This document shows, piece by piece, positions 10,901-23,152 of a DNA stretch of 64,000 nt (position 1 is the stretch's first letter; every line of letters begins with the position of its first letter). The stretch covers positions 25,786 to 89,785 of the forward strand of contig JBBBWG010010223.1 of NCBI GenBank assembly GCA_037176905.1, given 5' to 3'. The DNA comes from Azolla pinnata. Its lineage: Eukaryota > Streptophyta > Polypodiopsida > Salviniales > Salviniaceae. A model generated the notes under the pieces. It was not told the origin of the DNA, searched no databases, and saw nothing but the letters and a program-made list of their open reading frames with translations. The translations under genes were made by a program, and so were the position numbers.

Positions 10901-12394
10901 TTGCATGTTTAATGAGTTTCCCAAGCTCATTGCCCTATGTTTGAACAAGAACTCAGATCATAAACAGTAACATCCTACAAAACGATACCAGATTTGAGAC
11001 ATTATCACCTGTTTCTCTGGCGTAATAATCATAAACATACCACAAAATTCAATGCCAAGTGTTACAAAGCAACAAGGAGCGTACCTTCAATTAGACGTTT
11101 CTTCTCACTGTCATAATAATAGACCAGTCCTGCTCCAGTAATAAATAGAAGCCCTAGACTTAGCCATGAGACAGGCTGTAGATGAAAAATTCCAGCATCA
11201 CTAATTGACCATTAAAGATTTGTAAAGATACAAAATATTCCAGAAATTCCATACGAGACACTATGTCCTACGTACTTTAACAATCATTCACTAGAATGTA
11301 CTGAGTTCAATAGGTAGCATGTATTGCCCTCGAGATCAAATAGACACCTTTACAGAGAAGATGCACAATCCTCCGGCAAAAGGCATGCTTTTAACAGATA
11401 AAAAGCACACATTCGAAAGGAAACTCAAACACGAGTCGCTTACAAAACAAACGTAATACTTCTATAAAGAAACTAAAGATATATAATTTGCATATCTCTT
11501 ACACTTCCTCTGATAGTTCTTGCTGATGGAGGAGGTCCTGATGGAGACGTGGAATCTGTAGTTTTTCCATCGACTTTGGTCTCTATATAACGTTTTCCAA
11601 GTTGATTGAAGCCTTGCACAGGTGAGGAATTATGTGGTGTGATTCTCGGCAGAGAACCCAAAAGGTTTCTATGTATACCCTATACCAAACAAATAGCTAT
11701 TCAAAGTTATAAAACTGACAGAATCCAAGAAAATGCATACACGACACTGCCATGAATGGATCATTTTGAAAATTTGATGGTTCTGAATTCCACATCAAAG
11801 AGGAGCTTTTTGTAAGTGTATGCATGATACTGATTATATAATCTTGCAACTTACACTTCACTGCATATAATTCCAAGAAAGCATTTGCTGTACACAGAAA
11901 TGCAACTAGGGGACTACATACAACACTAGCCATAACTCAAAAAATCAAATACAGACTACATTACAGTGCATTACTCTACACTACACTCAATTTCGAGAGG
12001 TCAATTGCTACCGGTACCCAACAGAAGAAAATCGTGGCTTTCCATACATATAAAATCAAAGACATAACCGAGCCACTCACACACACACATGAAAAGGCCT
12101 CCAGGGCAAAACCGTGTATTCCGCAAATATACCCACTCATTCCAAAGAGGAATGCAGCGGCCTACAGACAATAGGGTGCGGGGGTAAATATATCAGGACT
12201 TCTTCTCCAACAGATTCCGAACATCCACTGAAGTTGAAGGATCGATTCATGGTGAAATCCAGAGAGAATTCCTGCGGAGTTTCGAGAATAATAATAAGAG
12301 CAAGGCACTGCACCTGATGAGCCGAAGAAGGAGACGAGGAAGCCCTCCTGAGAGCGGAGAGGGACGTCGAACGGTGAAGCAGGCGAGCAGCCAT
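7963..12394 (-). CDS. SCO1: SCO1-like mitochondrial copper chaperone for cytochrome c oxidase
   Basis: Seven exons join in frame: 12394-12314, 11679-11503, 11175-11085, 8913-8710, 8626-8537, 8294-8162 and 8071-7963, giving about 294 residues. The N-terminus (MAARLLHRSTSLSALRR) is Arg/Ser-rich and looks like a mitochondrial presequence. Residues 87-110 (PVSWLSLGLLFITGAGLVYYYD) form the single membrane anchor. The thioredoxin-fold domain has GPSVGKAAIGGPF and FGFTHCPDICPDEL; C166 and C170 are the copper ligands, and H255 in VDHSIIM is the distal histidine. The family inserts copper into the CuA site of COX2 at the inner membrane. All three ligands are present, so it should be a functional SCO1/HCC1 type. 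An in-frame ATG at 12415 would add seven residues. Introns 2.2 kb (8914-11084) and 0.6 kb long hold only diverged duplications. Confidence 0.93.
9849..10050. repeat. Diverged direct duplication inside a SCO1 intron
   Basis: Two roughly 70-bp phrases (AAnTCCTCAACTT ... GAAAGnTCTnAGnGAGTGGGA) lie about 115 bp apart, around 9855-9909 and 9978-10040. They are non-coding and imperfect. Confidence 0.45.
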
Positions 12395-12580
12395 CGCCGA
12401 TCCGTGCGTATGCATACGTGCAGCGAGTGTATGTAATGTATATACGTATGTACGGTGTAGAAACTACGCGTACGTATACGTGTACGTATGAAGACGAGAA
12501 ATACAAGCTATGTATACAAAATGCCCCTCTACATTTTGAGGGTGCCAAAATGTCACCAGAGAAGTAACCATTGCACATCA

Positions 12581-12645
12581 GGATTTAGGGTTTTTAGGAT
12601 TTAGGGTTAGGGTTTTAGGATTTAGGGTTTTCAGGATTTAGTGTT
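12581..12645. repeat. Telomere-like motif cluster upstream of the SCO1-like gene
   Basis: Degenerate GGATTTAGGGTTTT and TTAGGGTT units lie about 190-250 bp upstream of the SCO1-like start, in the promoter region. TTTAGGG-related telo-boxes occur in plant promoters, but here the motif is also scattered throughout the window. Confidence 0.75.
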
Positions 12646-12649
12646 GAGG

Positions 12650-13390
12650 ATCAAATCGAACCAAGACAAAGTAATCCACACTCAAAATGTTACAAGCCGT
12701 ATATTTACCCGACCATCCTCTGGCTCGAACTTCTTTACCGCAATGTACACACACTAATCGCTTCCGATGCTTACTTAAATTAGGCAAGCTAGCACTAATC
12801 ATTCATGTCGCTAGTTATATTCGATTGCTTACACTTGCAACAGACGAATCGTCGCAAAAAGGTCTTCTTCTCATTTACTTTGCCTTGTTGACGGTAAAGT
12901 TCCCTTAATCTTGTCATATTCCAGGTTTTAAAGTGTACATCATTTGCTTCGACTGCTAATACACGCAAAAGAAATCGCCAAAAGGGCCCCATAATTACTT
13001 GTATGATCGGAACCTGATTACAACTCGTTTAGAAATAAGATTAAACAAGTTGCAATAAGTTAATCCCTCATTTAACACAAACCCCTATTAACACTCCACG
13101 TTGAAGCTTTGACTTCATCATTGAAGGCTTTAAAGATCAACAAGGTTGAGACTAAAGATTTGCGCATTAATCCATCATTGGAATGCACAATCAAGTGGGG
13201 CTTAATCACCTCTCAAATCCATACCAATGCCACATTCTTTCTTTCTTTGAAAAATTGTTCATCACGCTCCGTGCACAAGTGGAAGGTTTTCTTCTTCTAT
13301 TAGCAAAACACTGAACAATCATTGACCCTTTGCAAGCAAATTTCCTTTATCTTTGCAAATACTAGAGAGCTGAAAATAGGGCACAGCCTT
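12650..13390. other. Intergenic stretch, no gene seen
   Basis: Sequence between the SCO1-like promoter side and the 3' side of the hnRNP gene. Only short unremarkable open frames are present. Confidence 0.5.
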
Positions 13391-13392
13391 CG

Positions 13393-13605
13393 CAAATCTG
13401 ATCAGATCATCAGAATATATCTCATACCGTTGGTTATTAGATCAGAACTGTGATGGGAAAGATAAAACCACGCTTTTCGGATCATCAGAATATATATGCT
13501 ATCATCGACTGGATCAGCAAAATCTGTGATGGGAAAGACGAAGCTTCATTAATCGGATCATCAGAATATACCTGATATCGCTGATCAGATCATCGGAATC
13601 TGTTA
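13393..13605. repeat. Diverged tandem repeat, about 85 bp, 2-3 copies
   Basis: The unit contains GATCATCAGAATATA, then a GATCAG box, then TGTGATGGGAAAGA. It recurs at about 13397, 13480 and 13557, and the last copy is partial. It lies downstream of the hnRNP stop codon, so it may be transcribed in the 3' UTR. Confidence 0.75.
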
Positions 13606-13978
13606 TTAGAAATCCAAAAGTTTGGCCCACTCGAACACCATAAGCAAAGTTCCCATTCATCCAACGGGGCTTCCAGAATGTAAATGAATCTGAAGCTCCT
13701 ATGAACAGACACATCTTCCGCATACAGAGCCACGAGAACAAGACACAACTGCAAACAGGAGTGTGCCTTTGAGCCAAATTTCAAGAACATAAAAGACAGA
13801 CAAGCCATTGATGTAACAAAAAGGAAATCCTTCTTCCCAAAAGCCCTTTGATTTTTTCCTTAGCAACCTTGCCATACTCCCCTTCCATTCTACAAAGATG
13901 TTGCCGAGTTCCGAAATGGGAAGGGGGGGGAGGGGAGGGGGTGTAATGATTGAAAGAAAAAAATATATTCCAATATCA

Positions 13979-16738
13979 TCATGCAACTCGTTCACCCGTA
14001 GAAGGGTAGGGCCGGAAGCGAGCCTCAGGGCCACGTTGTGTTGCTGGTCTCCCAGGTATGCTATATCCAACATCAGTAGCTCCACCTGCAGTGGGAGAAA
14101 GAGATCCACCGCCACCCCCACCACTACCACTATTAGCACCTCCTGCATGTTGTTGCTCACTCGATCTCCATGAAGCAGCGGTAGAAGAATCCCCACTGTA
14201 AGGGGCTGAGCTTCCATAGCCATCACCACCATACCCTACTACATGAGGGGCACCACCACCCCCTCTTCCATCCCCTCCTCCATATCCATAGATCCCATTG
14301 TTGTACCCTCCCCCACCTGCACCAGCTGGTGATTGAGCCACTCCACCTGGTGTTGATGTCCAAGCTCCGCTTCCATAGCTACTCATCCCTGCTACTACCC
14401 CATACCCAGCTGATCCGCTCCCCCAAGGGCTCCTCAGACCCGCACCATATCCAGGTGACGGTGCACCATAGCCACCCATGTATCCAGGTGGTGGCGGTGC
14501 TCCACCATACCCAACAGCATACCCATACCCTCCATTCATCGCCATGCCATAGCTCATATTGGGGCCATATGCAGTTGGTGGAGCTCCATATGGTGGCCCA
14601 TAAGGGTAACCTCCTCTGCCACCAGGAGGTATAGGTCCATAGCCATACGAGTGTATTGGGCTAGAGCTATTCGCCTGACCATACCCTCCACCATAAGGTG
14701 AACTCCTCGCACCTCCATAGCCACCTCCCCCTCCTCCTCTTCCTCCCGATAACTCCTTCGGCACAGCTCTCTTCACCTCTACCGTCTTCTCGTGCAGCTC
14801 ATGGAAGCTCTTCTGCACTGCATTCTCGACAGCTTCTTCGGAGTCGTAGGTGATGAAGCCAAAGCCTCGTGGTCGTTGCGTCGTGTGGTCATACATTACT
14901 ACTACATCAGTGATGGTCCCGAATTGACCAAAATAGCTCCTGAAATCCTCTTCGGTGACTGTAGATGGTAACCCACCGACAAAAATCTTCTTTGTGCGCA
15001 CAGTGTTGGGAGTTGATACTGGACTGCTAATACTGATGTTGCTTCTCGATGTATTATGTTGCTCTTCCTTCCGAACCGCTTTTTTCACCTCTACCTATAC
15101 CCAACCAAGAAAGCATGTTATGGTCAAAGAAACAGAGCTTTGAATGTATACCAGTGTTTCGCTAAGAAAAATAATACACACAAAGAAAAATCATCCAGAC
15201 ATATGGAATGCAAGCTAGAAAGAGAGAGACAGAGAGCAACGCAACAGAGAAAGGTTCAACATCTATAATCTCGTTAATAAATAACATTATATTGCACTCT
15301 AATGAATGCAGCATGTTCTTGTACATATGACAAGCAGCTGTAATAACTGAAAGATAGCATCCTAGGGTGAAAGAGAAGAATGTACAAATAGCATGAACAT
15401 CTTTTAGCATGATCCAAATCTCTGTTCATGTAACAATCAAAACTCCAAGCACACTTTCTCCCTGGGTTACAACTGTTTTCCGTAAAAACATGGAGAACGG
15501 CAACAGAAACAAGCAAAAAACCAGCATATAAGTGATATTGATTAAATACAGTAAATACAAACTTTGGAATCAGGTTCAGGAAGAAATAACAACAAACAGA
15601 TACATATACACAAACATGCACGATAATAAAAGATCAGCAAAAAGATTTCACGCAGGACATATATACAAGCTCAGATGCAAGGTGTGGTAATGCAGCGAAA
15701 AGTTTTTTGAGCATGCATGATATGGTGCAAAGAGAAAGAATACAGCACAAGCGTTCATTGCCTGATCAAAAAAATAAACCACATACTGGACGAGCAGGTT
15801 AGAATAAACATGATATGATATAAAATTCGAAAATACAAAGAACATTCTCTTATAAAAGAGCACACATAATCCCTTGAATTACTGTAATTTATGAAATGGT
15901 ACACGGCTATTTTACTGATATTAAAAGAAAAAGACATGGAAACCAAGTGAGCAAATACCATTATAAATAAGACAAAGGGAGAACATCCATAGGTAACAGA
16001 AGCTTCCGATAACCAGATACAGCAATTGAAGGAACCTAAGGTATGATATAGAAACGGACGAACATGAGATTAGGGAACATAAATTAAGCAGTCTATGATG
16101 AAGAAGGTAAGAAGTAAACAGGAAAAGAACCGAGCTTCCTGATGAGACAACAAGATACAACCATTCAGGAAAACAGACATACGGTGTAGCTGGTTGAACA
16201 CAAAAAACCATCACATCTTTAAAAGACAAGGCATGAAGAATTCACGAAACATGGTGCAACTGTGAGACAGCAAAGGAAAGGACAACGAAAACGACAATAC
16301 GTACAGTTTCTCTGATAGGACAACGGATGATGCAGATGCACAGATGCATGCCACTGTACAAGATACGGGACAGAAACAGTAATGTATAGAACCAATTCAT
16401 GGACTGCCGCTTCCACGAAATAAAATAAAATAGATAGCATAGACCCTGTATTCTTAATCTAGAACAAGGAGGACAGAGAGACGAGAGAAGAGGCCGGGAG
16501 AGGTGGGGGGACTTACAGAACGACCGTCGACCGTGTGCTTCTCGGTAAGAACCCGCTCGACAACAGACGTGTCAGCAAACTCCACGAAGCCGAAGCCCCT
16601 GGCCCGCCCTGTGGCTCTGTCTTTCATGATTACGGCTTCCACGACATCGCCGAAAGCTCTGAAGTAGTCCTTGAGCCTCTCTTCGGTCGTCTCCCATGGA
16701 ATACCACCAACAAACACCTTACTCTGCTCAGAATTCAT
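13979..16738 (-). CDS. Two-RRM glycine-rich hnRNP (RNP1-like RNA-binding protein)
   Basis: Two exons, 16738-16517 and 15094-13979, encode about 445 residues. RRM1 begins near residue 7 with KVFVGGIPWETTEERL (RNP2) and RARGFGFVEF (RNP1). The intron falls after VDGRS and the protein resumes VEVKKAVRKEEQ, a standard RRM1 exit. RRM2 starts at about residue 109 with KKIFVGGLPSTVTEEDF and has RPRGFGFITY near 149-157. The remaining roughly 250 residues are Gly/Tyr/Ser/Pro-rich (GGYGG, GAPSPGYGAG), a disordered tail typical of plant hnRNP A/B-like proteins and of condensate-forming RNA-binding proteins. Such proteins bind pre-mRNA or mRNA in the nucleus and shuttle. The start ATG opens directly on RRM1, as in Arabidopsis relatives. 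The intron is 1.4 kb with standard GT-AG borders. Confidence is high. Confidence 0.95.
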
Positions 16739-17240
16739 GGGAGAAAGAAGAAGACGAAGCAGCAGAAGAAGGAGGAGGAGGAGGAAAGAAAGAGCACGCC
16801 TCAGAAGCCTCGTGTCCTCTTCCGCCTGCTTCCTGTTTTGCTGGACCTCTCTTCCTTCGCTCCGCGTGTTCCTTCTGTGCCGTCCTCCGTGTTTTCACCT
16901 GCGTCTTCTCCTGGCTCCGCGCTGCTGCTGCTGCTTCGTCGCCGCCGCCGTCTTCGTCGCCGTCGTCTCCGTCGTCGTCGTCGTCGCCGTCGCCTGCGTG
17001 CGACGGCTTCTCTGCAGAAAACCCTAATTCGGGAGCGAGCAGAGAAAGACTTCTGCTTCTTGCTTCCTCTTCGTTTCTTCTCTGTTCTTTTCTTTTCTTT
17101 TTGGTCTTCGTTTCTAAAACCCTAGAAATCGAAGGGGGCCGTTGAGAAGCTCTTCTTCTTCAATTCTTCTTCTTCTTCTTCTTCTTCTTCTTCTTCAATT
17201 CTTCTTCTTCTTCTTCGAGGGTTTCAAATGGAGGGTCTAT
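16739..17240 (-). promoter_or_regulatory. 5' UTR/promoter side of the hnRNP gene, GAA/TTC microsatellites
   Basis: Upstream of the hnRNP ATG the minus strand is GA-rich. It includes a short GAAGAAG run just before the start and a longer (TTC)n block at about 17146-17217 on the plus strand. GAA runs are common in plant 5' UTRs. No TATA box is clear. Open frames in this block are low-complexity and on the wrong strand. Confidence 0.5.
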
Positions 17241-17275
17241 TTACACACAAGCACTCGGAGGACGGATCATAGAAC

Positions 17276-17380
17276 TGGAATCTGACGCCTTCTGGAATCT
17301 GACGCCGTCTGGAATCTGGCGCGAAACCCCCGCCGTCTGGAATCTGAGCCCGATCCCCGCCGTCTGGAATCTGACCTTGA
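17276..17380. repeat. Short tandem repeat, GTCTGGAATCTGA unit
   Basis: Five or six copies of a variable 17-28 bp unit built on TCTGGAATCTGAnnCC, next to the hnRNP promoter. It is non-coding as far as I can tell. Confidence 0.8.
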
Positions 17381-17453
17381 ACAGGACATCGCCCGTTCGA
17401 TTATTTCGGACCTGCGATCCGGTCCGCTCCTGTTGTCCGTGCTTTGTACGATT

Positions 17454-17489
17454 CTGCCTCGGATTCGGATTCGGATTCGGATTCGGATA
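17454..17489. repeat. (GGATTC)n hexanucleotide microsatellite
   Basis: Five to six perfect GGATTC units. A related ACGGAT hexamer occurs near 27905-27957, upstream of another gene. Confidence 0.9.
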
Positions 17490-17599
17490 GCTTCTGTATT
17501 TCTCATAGATTCTGCACGGAACGTTTTTTCTATTAGCATGGCGAAGAAAACAAAAAAGGGTTGTCGTTGGACATGACGCTTGTTTGTCCCTAGAGCTCA

Positions 17600-18844
17600 T
17601 CTTAGAAAAAGCAAGTCAAAATCAACAACAATGCATCGTGGGTTTAATTGTTCGTAGTATACACAGAATCCCCATGATTGTGGTTCGGCGCCAGATACAG
17701 AGGAGGGTTTTTTTGGCTCAACACAGACATGCATACACGATCGCGATATTACTGAATTATGCACCCTTCAAATGCAAGTGTTAAATCATCAAATTTTCGA
17801 AACACCACTACACAAAGAGTTTGGGATAACGTTCAAGTCTCACCGATTCACATACTTTGAGGAACTTGCCCCATAAGAGTAAGCTCACCTCGAGTCAAAC
17901 GTATTCAGTTCTTATGAAATATTAATTGACCATCAAGCTTCAGTTGAGAACAAAATATAAATAATGTGTAATGTGTAATGTATAAGAATAATCGAAAATT
18001 AGAAAAGACATGTATAAAAGAAGTTATGTATAAATTTAAGACTTGTAAGGATTGATGAAGAGTGATTACACTATTCACCTCTAAATAAGAATACTCCCCA
18101 ACATTGTATAGTTTTAAGTGTGTACTAAATTAATGCTACTAGTTTGTAGTTTTCTCTCTGAGCTGATCATTATTGTGTGATTATGTATGATTGTAACCCT
18201 GAAGTGTAAATTTGTGTTATATCTTCCATCCATCCTTAGTATGACTTTAGAAATGATTCGATGTGTGTGTAAAAGTTCTCGTGTTCAATGTTTCCAACAG
18301 ACTTGTCGAGGAAAACACACTTTCATGATCACGACGTAAGCTTTTCCCTTTAATCTTCGGCACAAGTGTCGTAACTTCGTGTTGGTCTAGAGCTCTTGTG
18401 AGATCTTATAGTTAAGAGATCTACTCTGTGACATATTAATGATATGCATAATTGTGATTAAGGTCTTACCCTAGAAGTAATATATGAGTTTGACGTGATA
18501 TATCAAGAAAACAATGCTTTCTTGAATTCAATGTTATAAAAGGATTTAGTAAAATTTTATAAAAACTTAAATGTTGTTGTTTTTTTTTTACTTAATATAA
18601 GAATCTTAATGTATATTTGTTAATTACATTAAACATGAGCTAAATGCGTTGAATATGGGTTAAATAAGTTAAATACATTAAAATAGGTTAAATGATTATA
18701 CAATTTTACAAATAATTAAACATGTTTTATTTATAATTTTACGTGTTGTTTAACAACATAGCTTGAATTGTACAACTTATCCTTTCAGTTATATCATCCT
18801 TCTCTGCTTGGTGAGGAGGCATGCATTTTTATCAGATATTGTGT
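17600..18844. other. AT-rich intergenic DNA, no gene seen
   Basis: Base composition drops to strongly AT-rich. I see no conserved reading frame. The block may be decayed transposon sequence, but no terminal repeats or domains are recognisable. Confidence 0.5.
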
Positions 18845-20632
18845 TGTCACAAGCACAAGCAAAGGCTGAGACTTTATAATAATGGTATTTAGTGCTAACC
18901 ATTACACTATCTTTCTTATTTTTAAAAAAAAATATTTTTTATCATTTTTTTAACGATATTTTTCCACTTGTTATTAAAAACGCCTAGAGGTGAAGTACAA
19001 ATTATAACTTTATACTCAAACAAGTATATAATTCACCAACTGTCATCCATCCTCTAACGGTGGGAACAAAAACAATGAGGGGTAAAAGTTTCATTTAACT
19101 TTATTTTTTATAATCTTACATACACAATTTAATATTAAACTTATTATAAAAAAATCGTTGATTTCAACAAATGCCAAGCACATAACCAAAATATTATTAT
19201 CAAGGTTCAAGCCTGAGACTTGCTAATACTAGTCTTTAGTGCTAATCATTACATTATCTTTCTTATTTAAAATTTTTTATATTTTTCTATAATATTACAT
19301 ATATAACAGTGAACAAGCTAGCAATATTAAACCATACTGATTCAACGCCAGTCTTCAACAATCTTATACTCGAGTTTCCAGGTTTTTGATATCGTGTAGT
19401 TTTCTTTATCTTCTCTTGTTTTCTTTCTTGTTAATTTTTATTGTTTCGAGTAAATAATCTTCCACAAACCGGAATTATCAACTTTTTTTTTTAGTATCAA
19501 GTCAAAGTCTTCTCATCATAATGGAGACAGTTAATAAACAAGAGCATGATAATATTCTATCAGAGTTTGATCTTTGAACAACAAAATTTATCGCATTAGA
19601 ACAAGAAAATCAAAAGTGTCTTGGGGATTTGCAGCATGTGAGTGTAGAAACGGCACAATAACATGAAAGACTCGCTAAAAAAGTCTAACAATTAAAACTA
19701 GTTGTATTGTCTCTTCGGGAACGAGAGTTAACATCTCAAAACTTGATGAAGGAGCCAAAGATAAAGACTACAAGGCCTTGCAATAATGGACTAACAACGT
19801 CTAGGTCCATTTGTAATATCTTTCGTCAGATTAATAATTTTGCCTTTTACTTAGATATTCCCCAATATATTCATTTTTATATAGTGTTCTATGTTTCATT
19901 GTTAAAACCTTCTGCAATCACATCTATTGAGTTGTTTCACCACCACCTCCAATTCAACTTGTTAAAGGACTAGAATATGATGTAGAAACTATTTTTAACT
20001 CGAAATTAATGCATAATAAGTTATACTACGTCATAGACTTGGTTGGATATACACTTGAATATAGAACATAGGAACCTGTTGAGAACATGATTAATACTTG
20101 TAAACTAGTACAAGAATTTAATTATCGTAATCCTTATAAATCAAATCTTAGTTCAGGTATTGCGACTCGTACAACTCATCGTAAAAAAAGTGGATAATGT
20201 CACAAGCATATAATTAAAATGTTATTATCAAGATTTAAGCATGAGATCTTCTAGTACTAGTTTTTAGTGTTAATCATTAAATTATATTTCTTATTTCAAA
20301 AGTTATATTTTTCTATAACATTACATATACAATTTAATATAGACCTTATTAAAAACTAGTTGTTCACTCCAACAAATGCATGATTGCCAAGTGATATGCA
20401 TGCATGCAAGTCATGTGGTGCACATACATGAACCGAAACGAGTTATAAACGTGAATAAGCTGGGAGTATTGAATCATTTCGGTTTAACGCTAGTCTTCGG
20501 CACTCTTGTACTTGAGTTTCCCGGTATTTGATATCATGTAGTCTTTTTTATCTTCTTTTGTTTTCTTTTTTGTCAATTCTTGTCGTTTTAAGTCAATCAT
20601 CGTTTGCTAGTTTAGCCCTGACAATTGTCGAT
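18845..20632 (+). mobile_element. Decayed Ty3/gypsy chromovirus with LTR-like repeats
   Basis: A phrase beginning TGTCACAAGC and containing CTTTAGTGCTAATCATTACATTAT occurs three times, at about 18845, 19172 and 20198; I read these as LTR copies. The second copy and the 20198 copy also share a downstream segment (ACGCnAGTCTTC ... TGAGTTTCC) near 19345-19420 and 20475-20560. After the second copy, TTAGTATCAAG (19491-19501) resembles a primer-binding site for initiator tRNA-Met. Before the third copy lies a polypurine run (AAAAAAAGTGGA). Between them are fragments of an integrase C-terminus (19800-19925) and, in another frame, a chromodomain-like stretch (20000-20140) with an internal stop at 20069-20071. 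Gag, protease, reverse transcriptase and RNase H are absent, so the copy is a non-functional deletion derivative. Confidence 0.7.
19707..20150 (+). pseudogene. Broken integrase C-terminus plus chromodomain remnant
   Basis: The frame from 19707 includes FRQINNFAFYLDIPQ and FYVSLLKPSAIT, matching the end of Ty3/gypsy integrases, where a leucine-rich strand is followed by a HVSLLKP box. It ends at a stop at 19971-19973. A shifted frame then reads KLYYVIDLVGYTLEYRT, a stop, then EPVENMINTCKLVQEF and YRNPYK. This has the spacing of a chromodomain, with the stop at the usual Trp. At least one frameshift and two stops make it a pseudogene. Chromodomains of this kind direct integration to marked chromatin in intact elements. 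Confidence 0.7.
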
Positions 20633-21970
20633 ACAATTAGATAAACTTATTAAACCTGTACTCTTCCTCGTTATCAAAGCACAAACATTTCAATTTTTGC
20701 TCCATTGTGAGTAATTATCATAAAGTCACGAATACAATATCTTTTGTTTTGATTGAAAATGACTTTGTCGTAATTCTTATATATATTTTGACATGTATAT
20801 GACATGTGTTTGACACGAAAATTGTGACAAGATTGTCTCAACTACACGACTAGGTCACAATTAGGTCGCGGTAAATTTGATGTTGTTTGACGTAAAGTTT
20901 GACTTAAATCTATTTATATTATTTTTATTTTTTAAAATATTATTAACACATATAACTTTTATAGTTTCTTTTATCTTATAAGCTAAAGAGCTAACAACTA
21001 AAAAGATAAATGAACTCTCATTGTCTATTTATACTCGATATATTTCTAAACCAATTCATATAAGATATTTTGATTATCTTGCTCGTCTCTCTCCTCTTTT
21101 ACATTTTTATCTATTTGTATAAACATACTTATATACAAAATTCATTGTTACAAATATATATGCATATAATATACATACATATATATGTATTCACTTGCGT
21201 ATACATACATGTAACAATATTTATGTGTGTGTAATATGTATGTATGGATATGTTGCTATGTTAATATATTAATATATAATTAAATGTTTACGATGGTATG
21301 GTATTGTGATATGTTTATAAAGTTAAAAGTAATAGGTTATTAGTTTTATTTTTGTCTCTCACAACCATAAATGCATTACTGATACGTAATAGTTTGTGAT
21401 TGATCAGAAATTACATCAATATGTTTTTAATTTTTTTGACGAAAAAGTGACAAAATTTATATCAAATACACAACAAATTTGCCATTAGATACACATCAAC
21501 ACCATGTCAAACTCCAAGTGTTATATCTTGTTTTCCATTTTGTGATATTTTGTCATACAAGTCAACCATAGTTGATGAGCTTAGGCTATAATAAAATGAT
21601 ATGATGGCCGGTTGCTTTATGCATTCTCGAGCCATCTAAGAAAACATCTAAACATAAAATGATTTCTACTGTTTCAAAGTCCCATGAATAGATAAATAAA
21701 TCCATTCAGATGATAACATACTTGGTTGGGCACATGCCTCACACATGAAGAAGATTTACAACTTGTCATAATCAAAGATCTATGCTTCCTAGTCTAAATT
21801 TATTCCTTGAGCAATTTGATAAGTTTTAATCTAGATGCTCACATAATTTGACTCCTAGATGCTTTGAACTATTCTTCAGAATCTATGACTTACAAAGATA
21901 AAATTTATACAAATTTTCCCATCACAAAGATGGGCTCATCTCTAGGGAGTATTTTTTTTTGACTTTGCAG
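20633..21970. other. AT-rich intergenic DNA, no gene seen
   Basis: Very AT-rich, with TATATG/CATATA dinucleotide-type patches around 21150-21260. Phrases such as GTCACAATTAGGTCGCGGTAAATTTGATG (20850-20880) and AACAAATTTGCC (21470) recall the phrase repeat at 59.2-59.9 kb. No coding signal. Confidence 0.5.
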
Positions 21971-21974
21971 ATGC

Positions 21975-22262
21975 TTCTCTCCTAGATTGGAAGCTGTAAA
22001 ATGCTGTCAAAAGTTTGAACACTTCAACTAGACCTCGATCGGTTGACTTTCATTGCATTTGCGTTTTGGATTCTGTTTCGCCTTGACCAAATCCAAATAC
22101 CTCATCCGTACGAGCTATTTGGCGGTATAAACGCCTTTCTCATGTATTGGAAGCTGGAAAATGCTGTAAGAAGTTAGAACAGTTCAACTGAATCCTGATC
22201 GATTGACATTTATGCTCTGAATTGTGTTTGGCCTTGAACCGAATCCAAGACATGTGTTGATT
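21975..22262. repeat. Diverged direct duplication, about 150 bp
   Basis: The phrase ATTGGAAGCTGnAAAATGCTGT, followed by an AAGTTnGAACAnTTCAACT box and a GATCGnTTGAC box, occurs near 21985-22052 and again near 22146-22207. Both copies continue into a GTTTnGCCTTGA box with similar spacing. I found no coding reading. Confidence 0.75.
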
Positions 22263-22659
22263 GACTTTGAGCGTGTTGATTGACTTTGAAGCAGGCAGCA
22301 GTTCGAACGATAGGCCTGCTCATCATCGGTGGTGGTTCGGAGCGTTGCCAGAAACTAGTTTGCTTGAACCAGATGTCGATCACTTGACTTGCAATCGCCA
22401 CTTTGACGTTGCAAATGGATGTTTGAGTTGACCAGATGCATCTGACATGCAAATGGTCTGCTGATCAGCTCAGTGACAGCTGTGGGCGTTCAGATTCATC
22501 ATCAGCGGTGGTTTTCTGGATTCTGATGCGTATGCATCATAAGTCTGCTCGTTGATCGGAGGTTTAAGATTGGATCAGCGGCGTAATCACGCGAAGCGAG
22601 CGACGAGATTTCTCCCGACGTGGCCACAAAGGCGCGAAAGTCGAAAGCCATGGCTTCTG

Positions 22660-22857
22660 GACTTTGGCCATGGCGAGGATGATGATGATGGCAGTGGCGA
22701 TGATGGCGATGGTGGCGTCGACGGTGAGGCAAAAGTCAAAGCCATGACTTCTAGATTCCGGCCATGGTGATGATGCTGATGAATCATGATGATGATGGTG
22801 GTGATGGTGATGGTGATGATGGTGGGATGGTGATGGCTATGGTGGCCATGGCTGCGG

Positions 22858-22891
<34 letters not shown>

Positions 22892-22960
22892 GGCGGTGAT
22901 GATGATCATGGCGGCGATGATGATGACGGCGGCGATGATGATGGTGGCGACGGACGATGG
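22660..22960. repeat. GAT/GGT trinucleotide array
   Basis: An imperfect array of GATGATG, GTGGTG and GCGATG units. The corresponding open frames encode only D/G, M/V or H/R runs and are not taken as genes. Confidence 0.85.
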
Positions 22961-23150
22961 CATCCATCATCCACCATATGTATGTACGGCCCATTGGCGT
23001 ATTGTACTCCGTACGTGCATACGCTCGCACGTACGCATACGCGTACGTATACGCGCTGTGCGTGCACAGAAAGGAAGAGCGCAACTGCCGCGTTTGAAGC
23101 AGTATATCTTCGCAGGATTTGAATCGGCCATAGCCACACACAGGCCGAAG
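22960..23150. other. Spacer with alternating CGTACG/GTATAC motifs
   Basis: Between the two low-complexity arrays lies a segment rich in CGTACGTAT and GCATACG palindromic hexamers, about 22980-23060. The same word family is seen at 12415-12490. Confidence 0.4.
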
Positions 23151-23152
23151 CA

